31,190 nt of DNA from Chloroflexi bacterium UBA5189. GTDB lineage: Bacteria; Chloroflexota; Limnocylindria; Limnocylindrales; CSP1-4. Below are positions 30,130-31,190 of this stretch, piece after piece. The first letter of the stretch is position 1. Each line of letters starts with the position of its first letter. Under the pieces are notes generated by a model. The model was not told the DNA's origin. It was given only the letters and a program-made list of their open reading frames with translations, and searched no databases. Location of the stretch: contig DHWF01000031.1 of the NCBI GenBank assembly GCA_002413045.1, forward strand, positions 107,876-139,065. The letters run 5' to 3'. A program made the translations under genes and the position numbers.

Positions 30130-31190
30130 TCAGCCGGGTGGCACCGCGACCTTCAGCTCGGCCAGCCCGTCCTTCCAGAACGTATACGCGAGTCCGCTCG
30201 GGGCGAATACCGGCGTCGGCCAGAACGTATCTCCCCACGTCGGCTGCTTCGAAACGTCCGTCATCTGCCCATCGCCGAGGTAGCGGGCCGCGACGACGGC
30301 TCCACCGAGATCGAGGACGAGGGTGGACTCCGAATTGAAGGTGCTCACGTAGATGTGCCCCGCTCGGTCCGTCGTGATCAGGCCTGCATCACCGTTGAGG
30401 CTCGGGACGTCGAGACGCCCGCGTACGTTGCCCGTCAATGGATCGAGCTCCACGAGGTAGTTGCATGTCTCGCAGGACACGAGCACGGATCCATCGCGCC
30501 CGATCGCGATGCCCTGGAGGGAGGTCCCGAATTCGGGGTCGGAGCCCGAGATCGGGGAATGCCAGACGAATTTGCCGGCGGCGGTGAACTTGCTGATCCG
30601 TTCCGTACCCAAGTCGCGCGTATAGATCGAGCCATCCGGCGCGGCCTGGATCTCGTCGACGGTCGCAAACTGCCCGTCACCGGTCCCGAAGCTCCCGAAT
30701 TGGGTCAGATACGTGCCGTCGGGCTTGAACACCTGGACGCGAGCGTTGCTGCCATCGGCGACGAAGACACGCCCGTCGGGCCCGACCGCGATGTCGCCCG
30801 TCCCGGGGTTGTCATCGGCCCGCGTGAGGTCGAACTGGCCGTTCCCGGCGCCCTGGCTGCCCCACCGCTTGACGATGTGTCCGTCCGAGGGATCGATGAC
30901 CACGACCGAGGGCTTCGTGTCGAGGATGTAGAGCAGGCCGTCCGGACCGGCAGCCATCCCCTGCGGGATCGCCAGCCCGAGTGACGCCCACGGAATCGAC
31001 CTCGTCACGGTGAACGGATCCGGGACGGCCGGGCGTGTTGGCGTCGCGGCGACGGTTGGCGCCGCGGCGGTCGCCGGGGCTGCCGTCGGGAGCGCCGCCA
31101 CGAGGCCGGCCTCCGCATACGCCCGCACGAGACCACCGTCGCCGACGACGAACACCATGCCGCCACTCACGAGTGGCGGGGGGGCCCCGC
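30130..31190 (-). CDS. NHL-repeat beta-propeller protein (5' end cut by window edge)
   Basis: About 353 visible codons with the frame open to the right edge. From about base 30990 downward come NHL-type blades of the pattern GDIAVGPDGRVFVADGSNARVQVF, each starting with a Gly-rich turn such as GSQGAGNGQF and GSFGTGDGQF, for about six blades. Ahead of them is an Ala/Pro/Thr-rich linker. Before that, PPLVSGGMVFVVGDGGLVRAY looks like the end of another propeller blade of the PQQ/WD type, so the protein extends beyond the window and the GTG at 31170 is not its start. NHL propellers bind proteins or ligands outside the cell; no enzyme motif is seen. An extra CETCNY pair of cysteines lies near 30465-30475. 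Function unknown. Confidence 0.82.
   Translation of the reverse strand, partial: GAPPPLVSGGMVFVVGDGGLVRAYAEAGLVAALPTAAPATAAAPTVAATPTRPAVPDPFTVTRSIPWASLGLAIPQGMAAGPDGLLYILDTKPSVVVIDPSDGHIVKRWGSQGAGNGQFDLTRADDNPGTGDIAVGPDGRVFVADGSNARVQVFKPDGTYLTQFGSFGTGDGQFATVDEIQAAPDGSIYTRDLGTERISKFTAAGKFVWHSPISGSDPEFGTSLQGIAIGRDGSVLVSCETCNYLVELDPLTGNVRGRLDVPSLNGDAGLITTDRAGHIYVSTFNSESTLVLDLGGAVVAARYLGDGQMTDVSKQPTWGDTFWPTPVFAPSGLAYTFWKDGLAELKVAVPPG

Noticed and set aside
1..31190. CRISPR arrays, insertion sequences, prophage or defence systems
   Set aside because: No regularly spaced repeats, no transposase, integrase or nuclease-helicase genes, and no composition break were seen. The NYN gene alone is not evidence of a defence system.

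Overview
The window is GC-rich throughout, close to 70% by eye, with codons that overwhelmingly end in G or C. It holds about 22 tightly packed chromosomal genes. Gene content, protein style and promoter style suggest an uncultivated Chloroflexota bacterium (Limnocylindria/Ellin6529-like) or a similar high-GC, monoderm-like lineage; this is an inference without a marker gene. The content is a glycogen-type GlgC, a coiled-coil M23 peptidase, a CcsA haem-lyase component, Ala/Thr-rich lipoprotein ABC binding proteins and ROK regulators. I see no rRNA, tRNA, CRISPR array, transposase, integrase or phage gene, and no sign of recent transfer.

Layout. (1) 1-5654, minus strand: a four-gene overlapping operon reading YbjN-like protein, inactive-looking M1-type membrane peptidase, intact M1-type membrane peptidase, then nicotinate phosphoribosyltransferase, which runs off the left edge. 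(2) 5655-6171 has no convincing gene. (3) 6172-12298, minus strand: glgC, an M23 endopeptidase with a structured leader, a prepilin peptidase, an M17 leucyl aminopeptidase and an unknown membrane-anchored protein. (4) 12324-19784, mostly plus strand: adenosine deaminase, two alpha/beta hydrolases, a NYN-domain RNase-like protein, a zinc-ribbon membrane protein, CcsA and a cyclic-nucleotide-binding-domain protein, with one HAD phosphatase on the minus strand. (5) 19830-29933: a sugar utilisation locus. It has a GH3 N-acetylglucosaminidase-like enzyme with a stripped-down NagA, a divergent GH1 beta-glucosidase, and a five-gene operon (ROK repressor, ROK kinase, ABC binding lipoprotein, two permeases). 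(6) 30130 to the right edge: part of an NHL-repeat beta-propeller protein.

How the genes work together. In the sugar locus a beta-linked oligosaccharide, possibly chitobiose or a peptidoglycan-derived amino sugar, could be bound and imported, cut by GH3 or GH1, phosphorylated by the ROK kinase and deacetylated by NagA. The ROK repressor probably acts at a perfect 10-bp-arm palindrome in front of its own operon. No NagB (deaminase) and no ABC ATPase are in the window, so both must be supplied elsewhere.

A window-wide signal is a TAnnnT -10 hexamer placed 4-9 nt (five times exactly 6 nt) before the start codon of nine operon-leading genes, which points to leaderless transcription. Genes inside operons instead have Shine-Dalgarno sites or overlapping stop/start codons. 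The observations I consider most worth a second look are that promoter pattern, the active/inactive M1 peptidase pair, the barrel-only NagA, and the structured leader of the M23 gene.
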